NCBI GenBank assembly: GCA_021443045.1
Contig: JABUUT010000006.1
Span: 1 to 21,961, forward strand
Reading direction: 5' to 3'
Length of the DNA: 21,961 nucleotides
DNA from: Fibrobacteraceae bacterium
Lineage (GTDB): Bacteria > Fibrobacterota > Fibrobacteria > Fibrobacterales > Fibrobacteraceae
In this document: positions 14,926 through 21,961 of the stretch, piece by piece
How positions within the stretch are numbered: the first letter of the stretch is position 1
Layout of the letters: every line of letters begins with the position of its first letter
Program-made: the position numbers and the translations under genes
Notes under the pieces: generated by a model
Database searches by the model: none
Seen by the model: only the letters and a program-made list of their open reading frames with translations
What the model was told of the DNA's origin: nothing

Positions 14926-15741
14926 TTATTCGTCCTTGGAAGATTTCTTTACGTCTTCAAAGAGGTCTTTCCAGTGGCGTTTGATTTCTTCTTCCAGTTC
15001 TTTAATGGAAAGTTTACGACGCAAATTGTTGCGGTAGGCTATAGAAATAATTCCTGTTTCTTCGGACACCACAATAACCATGGCATCACATTCGGCGGCC
15101 AAGGCTTTTGCAGCCCGGTGGCGCATGCCGTATCCTGATTCTTTTTCTTGGCCTGTGGGCATGGGGAGAATACAACCTGCGGCCACAATACTTTTGCTGT
15201 TTACAATTACGGCACCGTCGTGGAGTGCGGAGTTAGGGAAAAACAGGGCTCTCAGCAAACGGGAGCTGATTTTTGCGTTGAGGATTTCTCCGGTGTCGGC
15301 GTAGTTTCGTAGGCCCACCCGCTTTTCGAGAACAATCAAGGCCCCAAAACGTTGCTTGGCCAAATCTTGAACTGCTGTTGTAATGGCATCGGTCACATCG
15401 TCTAGGCCGCTGGAGTGAAAAAAGATGCTCTGCAAGTTGGCTTGGCTAAAAGATTGTCCAATACGGGTAAGGGCGCTTCGTATTTCGGGTTGAAAAAGAA
15501 TGACCACGGCAATGATACCTAAAGTGGCCAAATTGCTAAGGAGCCATACCAAAGTGTGGAGTTCCCACCACTGAGCCAACAGCCATGCCAGCATGAGCAA
15601 CAAGCCGCCAAAAATCATCTGCACGGCGCGGGTGCCTCGGAACAACAGGAACACGTAGTAGAGAATAATGGAAATTAGGAGAATGTCAAGGATGTCGGCC
15701 ATGCGTACATCGATGATGTCAAAAAGTTTAAACAGAACCAT
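14926..15741 (-). CDS. cdaA: Diadenylate cyclase, CdaA type
   Basis: CdaA joins two ATP molecules into cyclic di-AMP, a messenger controlling potassium, osmolyte and wall homeostasis. The 271-residue protein has three N-terminal membrane helices (about 16-34, 40-57 and 64-83) and a DisA_N domain (about 100-240). The active-site DGA is at 175-177 (LHDGAVIV) and RHRAA at 207-211. The start at 15739-15741 lies inside folP (14-bp overlap) and is preceded by GGAGG at eight bases, so it is translated from the folP message. The usual Firmicute partner cdaR is absent; folP-cdaA adjacency is the arrangement I recall in Bacteroidetes. A charged C-terminal tail (245-271) is probably cytoplasmic. Confidence 0.95.
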   Translation of the reverse strand: MVLFKLFDIIDVRMADILDILLISIILYYVFLLFRGTRAVQMIFGGLLLMLAWLLAQWWELHTLVWLLSNLATLGIIAVVILFQPEIRSALTRIGQSFSQANLQSIFFHSSGLDDVTDAITTAVQDLAKQRFGALIVLEKRVGLRNYADTGEILNAKISSRLLRALFFPNSALHDGAVIVNSKSIVAAGCILPMPTGQEKESGYGMRHRAAKALAAECDAMVIVVSEETGIISIAYRNNLRRKLSIKELEEEIKRHWKDLFEDVKKSSKDE

Positions 15742-16612
15742 TTTTTAACGCCTCCAAATAGGCAAGGGATTCCCTCGCTTCCTGTACATCGTGAACTCTA
15801 AGAACACTTGCTCCTCCAAGAGCCACCATAACTCCCGCCACCACAGTTGGAATGAGACGGTTGCTTGTTGTAAGCCCCTGGATTTTACCAATATAAGATT
15901 TTCGCGAACTTCCGACCAAAATAGGATAGCCGTCTTGTGTAAAATCTTCTATGGATTTTATAAGGTCTATGTTGTTTTGTGCCGATTTACCGAATCCAAT
16001 GCCGGGGTCTAAACAAATTTTACTTTTTTCCACTCCTAAATCAAGGAGTTTTTGTGCCTTAGCTAAAAGTTCTTGCCGTGTTTCTGCCACCACATTTTGA
16101 TAGGGCTTAAAGTCTTGCTGCATGGTTCCAAGGTTTCCGCGCATGTGGTTAAGAACAACAGATGCGTTTGTGTGCTTTACTGTTTCCATCATGTTTGGGT
16201 CTATGGTGCAGGCGCTTATATCGTTTATAATGTGGGCTCCACACCCAACTGCTTCCTTTGCAACAGTTGCTTTAACCGTATCTACAGAAATGTAGAAGTG
16301 TCTTTGGCTCGCTAACTTGGAGAGTTTTTCAATAAGGGGGCAAACCCGCTCCATTTCTTCTTCTGCAGAAACGGGGGTGCTTCCAGGCCGGCTGCTTTCT
16401 CCGCCGATATCTAAAATTTGGGCCCCTTCATCTAGAAGTTTTTGGGCATGTAGAAAAGCATCGTTAAGTTGGTTGTATTTGCCACCATCAAAAAAGCTGT
16501 CAGGCGTTGCATTGACAATTCCCATAATCAGAGGCACTGGTGAACAGGGGAGGAGGTTTCCTCCCACATTCCAGGGGTGTGCCAATGATTTTGAAAGAAT
16601 CTCCTTAAGCAT
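15728..16612 (-). CDS. folP: Dihydropteroate synthase
   Basis: FolP condenses p-aminobenzoate with dihydropterin pyrophosphate and is the sulphonamide target. All signature parts of the TIM barrel are present: VNATPDSF (33-40), GGESSRPG (70-77), Asp111, Asn130, DPGIGFGK (202-209), the GSSRKSYIG loop (234-242) and RVHD (272-275). At 294 residues it has an N-terminal extension of about 25 residues compared with compact forms. The ATG follows the ftsH stop by three bases with no strong ribosome site, consistent with coupling to ftsH. ATGCTTAAG occurs twice in 21 bases across this junction. The ftsH-folP order is shared with many bacteria, including E. coli. Confidence 0.97.
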   Translation of the reverse strand: MLKEILSKSLAHPWNVGGNLLPCSPVPLIMGIVNATPDSFFDGGKYNQLNDAFLHAQKLLDEGAQILDIGGESSRPGSTPVSAEEEMERVCPLIEKLSKLASQRHFYISVDTVKATVAKEAVGCGAHIINDISACTIDPNMMETVKHTNASVVLNHMRGNLGTMQQDFKPYQNVVAETRQELLAKAQKLLDLGVEKSKICLDPGIGFGKSAQNNIDLIKSIEDFTQDGYPILVGSSRKSYIGKIQGLTTSNRLIPTVVAGVMVALGGASVLRVHDVQEARESLAYLEALKNGSV

Positions 16613-16615
16613 GTC

Positions 16616-18640
16616 TTAAGCATTTTCGGGAACTAAACCTGGGTCGGGAGGAGGGGTTTCCTCTTCTTCCCGCTTTTTCTTTAGTTCTTCCAAGGCCTTG
16701 TATTGGCGACTCTTCTTAGAAGAGGTTAGCTTTTCACCAGCCATAATGCGGTCGATTTCTTCCCGGTCCAGATTCTCCAGTTCAAAGAGAGCTTCAGCCA
16801 GATCAACAAGCTTTTGCCGGTTTTGTTCCATCAATTGACGAGCCTTTTCGTTGCAACGTTTAATTAAGCTGCTTACAGCGTCATCAATGGCTTCGGCCAT
16901 TTTTTCGGAGAGAACCTTATGCTTGCTAATGTCGCGACCAAGGAAGACTTCTCCTTCGTGTTCCGCATAGCAAACAGGACCAATATTTTCGTCGAAGCCC
17001 CATTCGGTAACCATCTTGCGGGCAAGTTCGGTAGCCCGTTCAATATCGTTAGAAGCCCCAGTACTTTGGTGGTTAAAGAAAATCATTTCCGCCAAGCGGC
17101 CTGACATCATTATCATGATTCTTTCTTCTGCATATTCCTTGCTGTACGAAACTTGGTCGCGTTCGGGTAAAGCCATGGTAACACCAAGGGCGCGACCACG
17201 AGGAATAATGGTAATTTTATGCAGAGGGTCAGAATTTTTGCACAGAAGTGTCATTAAGGCGTGCCCCGCTTCATGGTAGGCGGTGTGCTTTCTTTCTTCT
17301 TCTGTCATAAGCAAGGTACGGCGTTCTGCGCCCATAGAAATTTTATCTCTTGCTTCTTCAAAGTCTAGCATGGTCACTTGCTTATTGTTAAAGCGGGCAG
17401 CCAGCAAGGCCGCTTCGTTTACCAAGTTTTCAAGATCAGCACCCGCTAATCCTGGAGTGCCTTTGGCAACCGCATTTACATCCACATCGTTGGCCAGTGG
17501 AACCTTGCGCTTTCTCAGATGTACCCGCAAAATTTCTTCGCGGCCCTTTAAATCGGGGAGGCCCACCACAATCTGGCGGTCAAAGCGGCCTGGGCGGAGA
17601 AGCGCCTTGTCTAGCACATCCGGACGGTTGGTGGCTGCAATAAGTATAACCCCTTCGTTGGCAGCAAAGCCATCCATTTCTACAAGGAGCTGGTTTAAGG
17701 TTTGTTCTCGTTCGTCGTGGCCACCGCCTAGGCCTGCACCACGCTGGCGGCCAACGGCGTCAATTTCGTCAATGAACAAAATGCATGGCGCATTCTTTTT
17801 ACCTGTTTCAAACAAGTCTCGAACGCGGCTGGCACCCACACCAACAAACATTTCTACAAAGTCAGACCCACTCATGCTAAAGAAGGGCACACCGGCTTCG
17901 CCAGCCACGGCTCTGGCTAGCAAAGTTTTACCTGTACCTGGAGGACCCACCAACAGGGCTCCCTTGGGAATGCGACCACCTAAAGCATCATATTTCTTGG
18001 GATCCTTTAGAAATTCGACCAGTTCCTGCAAATCCTGTTTGGCTTCATCACATCCGGCCACATCACGGAACAGTGTTTTGTTTTTAGGGTTGTTTAAAAC
18101 TTTTGCCTGGCTTTTTCCAAAGGAGAACGGACTTTTACCACCGCCACCCATCTGACGGCTGGTCATGAGCCAGAAGAATGCGATTAAAAGAATTACAGGC
18201 AAAAAGGAGAGTATACCATCCATAATGGTAGTGGATTCATGAATGACTTTTACCTTAACGCCTTTGAAGGTTTCCCACGCACTAATCTGCTCGTTGGAAA
18301 TTTCAAGCATGTGGCTTACAAAGCGGCGATTTTTAATGTTTGCACCAGCTCGGGTAAAACGAGAAATAGCACTTTGGGAATTTTTTACTTCTTCCACTTC
18401 GGCCACAGTCAGTTCGCGAGAGCCTTCTATAATAATGCCATCGGGGGTTTTGTGGAGCGACAACTCTGTTACCACCTTGGTGGAGTCGCCCATCATGGTT
18501 AAAAAATCGGTGCGGGTCAGTTCTTCATCGCTGTTCTTGGAGGCCAAAGGGAACATGATGAAGAGCATCAAAATCATGATGAGAAGAATGATGAAATTCT
18601 TGTTTTTAAATGGCGAAGTGGGCTTTGCCGGATTACTCAT
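16616..18640 (-). CDS. ftsH: ATP-dependent zinc metalloprotease FtsH
   Basis: FtsH is a hexameric inner-membrane AAA+ protease that removes misassembled membrane proteins and regulatory proteins. Numbered from ATG 18640 (674 residues), it has a first helix (15-31), a periplasmic domain (about 35-135) and a second helix (about 140-159). The AAA module follows, with Walker A GPPGTGKT (232-239), Walker B ILFIDE (287-292) and arginine-finger RPGRFDR (349-355). The zinc site is HEAGH (456-460) with Asp532 as probable third ligand. A Lys/Glu/Pro-rich tail closes the protein. The start is preceded by AAGGA and overlaps the tilS stop by 8 bp. A longer frame back to 18724 lies wholly within tilS and is not credible. 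Confidence 0.97.
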   Translation of the reverse strand: MSNPAKPTSPFKNKNFIILLIMILMLFIMFPLASKNSDEELTRTDFLTMMGDSTKVVTELSLHKTPDGIIIEGSRELTVAEVEEVKNSQSAISRFTRAGANIKNRRFVSHMLEISNEQISAWETFKGVKVKVIHESTTIMDGILSFLPVILLIAFFWLMTSRQMGGGGKSPFSFGKSQAKVLNNPKNKTLFRDVAGCDEAKQDLQELVEFLKDPKKYDALGGRIPKGALLVGPPGTGKTLLARAVAGEAGVPFFSMSGSDFVEMFVGVGASRVRDLFETGKKNAPCILFIDEIDAVGRQRGAGLGGGHDEREQTLNQLLVEMDGFAANEGVILIAATNRPDVLDKALLRPGRFDRQIVVGLPDLKGREEILRVHLRKRKVPLANDVDVNAVAKGTPGLAGADLENLVNEAALLAARFNNKQVTMLDFEEARDKISMGAERRTLLMTEEERKHTAYHEAGHALMTLLCKNSDPLHKITIIPRGRALGVTMALPERDQVSYSKEYAEERIMIMMSGRLAEMIFFNHQSTGASNDIERATELARKMVTEWGFDENIGPVCYAEHEGEVFLGRDISKHKVLSEKMAEAIDDAVSSLIKRCNEKARQLMEQNRQKLVDLAEALFELENLDREEIDRIMAGEKLTSSKKSRQYKALEELKKKREEEETPPPDPGLVPENA

Positions 18641-19889
18641 TATTTTTCCTTTTCTGTTGGACACCCCAAACCCAGAAGACCTGGTTTTCCCTGGCATAAA
18701 CCGGCAAAAAAGGGCGCATTTCACGGGGAACGCCCTGTTCTGTGAACCATTGGTTTAGGGGCCGGGGTTTGGCCTTTTGGTTTAGGGGAACGTGAATGTC
18801 ACCTTTAGCTGGGTAACGAATTTCACCGTTCTGTCCTAAAAATGGTTGATTTTCGCTGTTAAGATACAAATTTAAAAGGTTGTCTGTGGATATTTCATTT
18901 GTTTTTTCCGTGTTTTTATCAAAGAACCAAAGGAGTTGACGGCATTTTTCGATGGTGCGGCCATGGTATTGGTAGTTCGCCGTAAGGTTTGGACATTCTG
19001 TGGGGAATCGAAAACCTTTATGGTCTAGCCAAAGGCGAAAAAGCTCCTTTTTAGGCCCCTCGGTAAGCCCGTTTAGTTTGTGGTAGTCAAGGGCCATTAC
19101 TTTGGTAAAGGGGTAAAAATTTTGAAGGAATGGCCAATTTGTTGAGGGAACTTCTGCGTTTTGGTACAACCGTTGTGCGGATTTCAAAATTTTATCATAA
19201 GCGGAGTTTGAAAGTTCCGACAAACGGTACAGTTGTTTTGTGGCACCGGGGTTCAATTGCTCCAGGTGGGGGAGTAGGCGGTGGCGGATTTTATTTCGAA
19301 TGAACGATTCGTCGAAGTTGGTTTCATCAGTGCGCCACGTTAGTGCGTGCTCCTTTGCGTATTGCATAAGTTCTTCGCGGGTGGTGTTTAGAAAGGGCCT
19401 GTAAATGGTGACTTTAGTGGATTCTAGGGAACCTTCACGGAATGTTTGGATTCCCCGAAGCCCGGCCAACGTAACTCCTCTGCGGAGCCGCATGTAGAGG
19501 GTTTCGGCTTGGTCTCCTGCATGGTGGGCTGTTGCGATGACGGCGTTATTTTGTATGGCGATGCTGTACAGAAATTCATAGCGGGCGTTTCGGGCGTTTT
19601 CCTCTATGGAGCCCTTTTCTTTGAGAGCTTTGCCATCCAGCTTTTTTAAGAAGAGCGGCAGATGGTTCGTTTCGGCAAAATCCTGTACCAAATTTGCATC
19701 GAGATCCGCACTAATTTCTCGCAATCCGTGGTGTACATGGGCAACGCCCAGCCATTCAATTCCCAAACTTTGTCTATTTTGAATAAAATAATTTGCAAGG
19801 CAAATGGAGTCTAAACCTCCCGAAACGGCAAGCAGCAACCGCCGAATATTTCGACTGGCAAGTTGCTGCTGGATTTCAGAGACCTTCAT
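18633..19889 (-). CDS. tilS: tRNA(Ile)-lysidine synthase
   Basis: TilS uses ATP to attach lysine to C34 of the CAU-anticodon tRNA-Ile, changing it to read AUA, and is essential in most bacteria. The PP-loop SGGLDS is at residues 23-28 (from ATG 19889). HHGLRE, GDQAETLYMRLRRG and RPFL, all typical of the N-terminal ATPase domain, follow, with the LTWRTDETN and FIRNKIRHRLLP segments. The C-terminal domain after about residue 330 is less conserved but ends in the usual GVPREMRPFLPV pattern. A TTG at 19904 would add five residues but has no ribosome site; that of the ATG is also weak. It precedes ftsH with an 8-bp overlap, as tilS does in many Gram-positive genomes. Confidence 0.95.
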   Translation of the reverse strand: MKVSEIQQQLASRNIRRLLLAVSGGLDSICLANYFIQNRQSLGIEWLGVAHVHHGLREISADLDANLVQDFAETNHLPLFLKKLDGKALKEKGSIEENARNARYEFLYSIAIQNNAVIATAHHAGDQAETLYMRLRRGVTLAGLRGIQTFREGSLESTKVTIYRPFLNTTREELMQYAKEHALTWRTDETNFDESFIRNKIRHRLLPHLEQLNPGATKQLYRLSELSNSAYDKILKSAQRLYQNAEVPSTNWPFLQNFYPFTKVMALDYHKLNGLTEGPKKELFRLWLDHKGFRFPTECPNLTANYQYHGRTIEKCRQLLWFFDKNTEKTNEISTDNLLNLYLNSENQPFLGQNGEIRYPAKGDIHVPLNQKAKPRPLNQWFTEQGVPREMRPFLPVYARENQVFWVWGVQQKRKNNE

Positions 19890-19903
19890 TTTCTTGACTT
19901 TCA

Positions 19904-19936
19904 ATTAATCATTAAACACTAAACATTAATCATTAA
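19904..19936. repeat. AT-rich short direct repeat between hisI and tilS
   Basis: The 12-mer ATTAATCATTAA occurs exactly twice, at 19904-19915 and 19925-19936, 21 bases apart. A third half copy, CATTAA, is at 19938-19943. The element fills the 39-bp gap between hisI and the upstream in-frame TTG of tilS. On the minus strand it reads TTAATGATTAAT. It contains no obvious hairpin of useful strength. Confidence 0.6.
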
Positions 19937-19943
19937 CCATTAA

Positions 19944-20291
19944 TTAGTCGCATTTTTTAAAGAAGCAGCTTCTTGCTCCCGTGTGGCAGGCCACTTGTGG
20001 GCCTTGCATACGCACCTTGAATAGCAAAGCGTCGCTGTCGCAGTCGGTGGCCCATTCCACAACGGTCATCACGTTGCCACTGGTGTCGCCCTTGTGCCAG
20101 TATTCCTTGCGGCTACGGCTCCAGAAAACCATTTCACCACATTCGTGGGTGCGGCGGAGAGCTTCCTCGTCCATCCAGGCCATCATCAGCACATCGCCCT
20201 TGTCGGCATCTTGAACAATGGCGGGGGCTAGCTTTATACCGCCAAATTCCACTTCAAACTTCACTTCTTTCATAATTTCTTCAAAGGTCAT
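19944..20291 (-). CDS. hisI: Phosphoribosyl-AMP cyclohydrolase
   Basis: HisI opens the adenine ring of phosphoribosyl-AMP, the third step of histidine synthesis. The 115-residue protein is the short, monofunctional form without a fused HisE. Signatures are MMAWMDEEAL (36-45), FWSRSRKEYWHKGDTSG (56-72), the magnesium site DCDSDALL (83-90) and the zinc-site CHTGARSCF (102-110). The ATG at 20291 has GAGG nine bases upstream. It is not next to other his genes here; its neighbours are a lipoprotein gene upstream and tilS downstream. A promoter-like TTGGAA-N18-TAATAT lies just before it, so it may start its own transcript. Confidence 0.96.
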   Translation of the reverse strand: MTFEEIMKEVKFEVEFGGIKLAPAIVQDADKGDVLMMAWMDEEALRRTHECGEMVFWSRSRKEYWHKGDTSGNVMTVVEWATDCDSDALLFKVRMQGPQVACHTGARSCFFKKCD

Positions 20292-20315
20292 TTTTTTGCC
20301 TCGTGTTGTTAGAAA

Positions 20316-20345
20316 ATATTACATTTATTTTGAGAGCCGTTCCAA
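20316..20345 (-). promoter_or_regulatory. Possible sigma70-like promoter for hisI
   Basis: On the minus strand TTGGAA (20345-20340) and TAATAT (20321-20316) are 18 bases apart and end about 25 bases before the hisI ATG. The -35 part lies in the last codons of the lipoprotein gene. Matches to the consensus are partial, so this is tentative. Confidence 0.35.
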
Positions 20346-21467
20346 TAGACGGCGAACCTTTTCTCTCTTTGCTTCAGCCTTCTCTTTGGAGACTGATTTT
20401 TTGGCAAGGGCGGCTTCGTTTATACCATTTAATTTATTGTAAGTGTCTTTGATGTCTCTAATACATTTCGTATATTCGTCATAACCATCACCCACTCCAA
20501 AAGACTCGATTTCCCTTATATCATTATTAGTAAGGTCGGTGTGTCCAACAGCGATTCCGTCTGCTCGTACTGAATTTATGTTGCAGTTATTTTGATTAGC
20601 AAAAATATTTTCAAGAATGTAAACACAGGTGGTTCCATTATAAGAAATGTATACCTCCTCCTTTGCTCTTTCAAGGATATCTATTGTTTCAACAATTTCT
20701 TGCTTTATTTCTTGGCTTCCCACATGAAGGGTAAAAGAATTCTTTGTCAAATCCGTAATTGTAATGGTATCGCTAAGCTGGATTGTTGCAGGAACAGGTG
20801 AAAAATTTCCCGTTTCGTCATTGTATAGTTGGTATTTCCCATCTACAAATCCAACATTCGAAAAGTAGTCTTGGCATAAATGGTAGAGTTGTTCGCTTAT
20901 ATATTTTAGATCAAAGCATGCTCCGTAGTAAAGTATGATGTCATGGTTTGCGCTAATATCTTCCAGAATGGTTTGCACCATAAGATTATCGCTGAAGGTG
21001 AATGTCATTTTTGGATTAGCAATATATCCTAAACCGAGGTCGCTCCAGTCAGGTAAAGAAAACCACATTTGCAGGCCTTCGTGTGTCCAGGTATCCTTAA
21101 TATTTTTTCCCCCTGTAAGGACCATTGCCTTCGCTAAATGATTGTCATCATCATCTATGTCGAAAAACAAGGTGTCATTTCGGAGGATATACCGGGATGT
21201 ATCGTATTCTACTTGGGGTTCCCAATATACGGAGGAATCTGATTTGTTTATGTAGCATTTGCCACCTTCGCTGTCAACGAGGATTACTTGGTTGTTGGCT
21301 TCATCCAGTATGATAGGAAATGTCAATGTCATCCCCGTTCCTTGAGATGTGGATGCACTGCCCTCATCGCTTGCATTGCTGCCGCTATCGCTACAGCCCG
21401 TCAGCGAAAAGCTTGCTATCGTTGCAAGTGTTGCAAAGACTTTAAACATCAACTTGGAATTTTTCAT
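20325..21467 (-). CDS. Predicted surface or periplasmic lipoprotein, unknown family
   Basis: The ATG at 21467 is set by an excellent AAGGAGG (21478-21472) and by the signal peptide that follows. A longer frame back to 21542 reads through the proA end and is rejected. The 380-residue product has a lipobox SLTGC (Cys25), a Ser/Asp/Gly linker (26-50), and then a beta-rich acidic body with segments such as FFDIDDDDNH. There are six Cys in the mature part apart from the lipid Cys. The last 30 residues are Lys/Arg/Glu-rich and helical (AALAKKSVSKEKAEAKREK), unlike the rest. I recognise no domain. It sits between proA and hisI, both amino-acid synthesis genes, with no evident functional link. Confidence 0.8.
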   Translation of the reverse strand: MKNSKLMFKVFATLATIASFSLTGCSDSGSNASDEGSASTSQGTGMTLTFPIILDEANNQVILVDSEGGKCYINKSDSSVYWEPQVEYDTSRYILRNDTLFFDIDDDDNHLAKAMVLTGGKNIKDTWTHEGLQMWFSLPDWSDLGLGYIANPKMTFTFSDNLMVQTILEDISANHDIILYYGACFDLKYISEQLYHLCQDYFSNVGFVDGKYQLYNDETGNFSPVPATIQLSDTITITDLTKNSFTLHVGSQEIKQEIVETIDILERAKEEVYISYNGTTCVYILENIFANQNNCNINSVRADGIAVGHTDLTNNDIREIESFGVGDGYDEYTKCIRDIKDTYNKLNGINEAALAKKSVSKEKAEAKREKVRRLLERLSK

Positions 21468-21512
21468 ATTTCCTCCTTCTTTAAATTTTTTGCGGGTTTC
21501 CGCATAACTATC

Positions 21513-21531
21513 CGCGGAATGATTATCCGCG
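21513..21531 (-). other. GC-rich hairpin over the proA stop codon
   Basis: CGCGGA and TCCGCG pair across a 7-base loop, with the proA TAA stop (21523-21525) near the loop. TCCGCGGA at 21511-21518 is itself an 8-bp palindrome. No T-run follows on the minus strand, so it is not a classical terminator. It may still reduce transcription into the lipoprotein gene. Confidence 0.4.
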
Positions 21532-21961
21532 AACCTGTCCATTCCCTTTTAAAATCCATTTGTAGGTGCACAGGCTTTCCACTCCCATGGGGCCTCGTGC
21601 GTGGATCTTGTCGGTGGAAATTCCAACTTCTGCGCCCAGTCCGTATTCGCCGCCGTCGGCAAACCGGGTGCTGGCGTTCAGCATCACGCTGCTGCTATCC
21701 ACGTTCATGGCGAAGTAGTCGAGGGCCTTGTCGCATTCCGCCACAATGGCTTCGGTGTGGCTGCTGCTGTATTTTTCAATATGGTCACAGGCTTCTTCAA
21801 CGCCATCCACAAATTTTACGCTGCTCTTTAGCGCCAGATATTCATGGTGGTAGTTGCTTTCGTCGCCAATGTCTTGCACATTTGGTAGCTCTTTTACACA
21901 TTCTGCATCGCCGTAAAATTCTACGCCCTTCTCTTGCAAGGTTTTTACCAAATCAAGAACA
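21523..21961 (-). CDS. proA: Glutamate-5-semialdehyde dehydrogenase (gamma-glutamyl phosphate reductase), C-terminal part
   Basis: The frame is open to the window edge, so this is the 3' end of a gene whose 5' part lies beyond 21961; roughly the last 145 residues are seen. It matches the end of ProA: HHEYLALKSSVKFVDGV, HTEAIVAE, VMLNASTRFADGGEYGLG and AEVGISTDKIHARGP, followed by GVESLCTYKW. ProA reduces gamma-glutamyl phosphate to glutamate semialdehyde with NADPH in proline synthesis. The catalytic Cys lies upstream, outside the window. The gene appears intact as far as seen, with a normal stop 55 bp before the lipoprotein ATG. Confidence 0.95.
   Translation of the reverse strand, partial: VLDLVKTLQEKGVEFYGDAECVKELPNVQDIGDESNYHHEYLALKSSVKFVDGVEEACDHIEKYSSSHTEAIVAECDKALDYFAMNVDSSSVMLNASTRFADGGEYGLGAEVGISTDKIHARGPMGVESLCTYKWILKGNGQVRG

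Noticed and set aside
17283..18155. Long plus-strand frame of 290 residues opposite ftsH
   Set aside because: It lies wholly antisense to the conserved AAA module of ftsH, has low-complexity Ser/Pro/Arg composition and no recognisable domain.
18641..18724. N-terminal extension of ftsH by 28 residues
   Set aside because: It lies entirely in the tilS coding region in another frame. ATG 18640 has a ribosome site and is followed by a normal FtsH N-terminal helix.
21468..21542. Longer start for the lipoprotein at 20325
   Set aside because: The extra residues come from the proA end and intergenic DNA, and would bury the signal peptide; AAGGAGG marks the start at 21467.

Overview
The window looks like a contiguous piece of a Fibrobacter-type chromosome (Fibrobacterota, FCB group). 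The grounds are indirect: a SUMF1-like protein with a membrane anchor and a long Asp-Ser-Leu array, lipoproteins with Ser/Asp-rich linkers, several small beta-barrel proteins of no familiar family, and folP next to a CdaA-type diadenylate cyclase as in related FCB bacteria. No 16S or other decisive marker is present, so the assignment is an inference. Coding is very dense: no gene-free stretch exceeds about 115 bp. I see no tRNA, rRNA, CRISPR array, insertion sequence, integrase or phage gene.

Layout. (1) 1-56, minus: the first codons of guaA, cut by the window edge. (2) 98-2874, minus: a beta-barrel protein and leucyl aminopeptidase pepA. (3) 2933-7866, plus: a tightly packed run of barrel protein, Ca2+/Na+-type antiporter, YejE-like peptide ABC permease, patatin-like lipase and an OppD/YejF-like ATPase. 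(4) 7928-10023, minus: an M20 dipeptidase followed by a CobB sirtuin. (5) 10060-12565, plus: dihydroorotate dehydrogenase, a small barrel protein and a secreted PDZ-thioredoxin protein, with a 4-bp overlap between the first two. (6) 12617-13615: a small lipoprotein (minus) with a strong terminator, divergent from a membrane-anchored M15-type peptidase (plus). (7) 13627-21961, minus: eight consecutive genes read proA (partial), lipoprotein, hisI, tilS, ftsH, folP, cdaA, SUMF1-like membrane protein. From tilS to cdaA the genes overlap or nearly touch.

How the genes fit together. Block 7 is mostly housekeeping: proline and histidine synthesis, tRNA-Ile lysidine, membrane proteolysis, folate and c-di-AMP. 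It ends in an envelope protein of unknown role that follows the c-di-AMP synthase. Block 3 gives only part of a peptide importer: one permease and one ATPase, with no second permease or binding protein in view. Peptide turnover is a theme (PepA, M20, peptide permease and ATPase), and several products act in the periplasm (M15, PDZ-thioredoxin, barrels). A CTATCT/TATCTW box recurs near several start codons and may be part of the local promoter. Nothing here looks like a defence island or mobile system; the best leads are the cdaA-linked SUMF1 protein, the split yej-type transporter and the dihydroorotate dehydrogenase with mixed class features.
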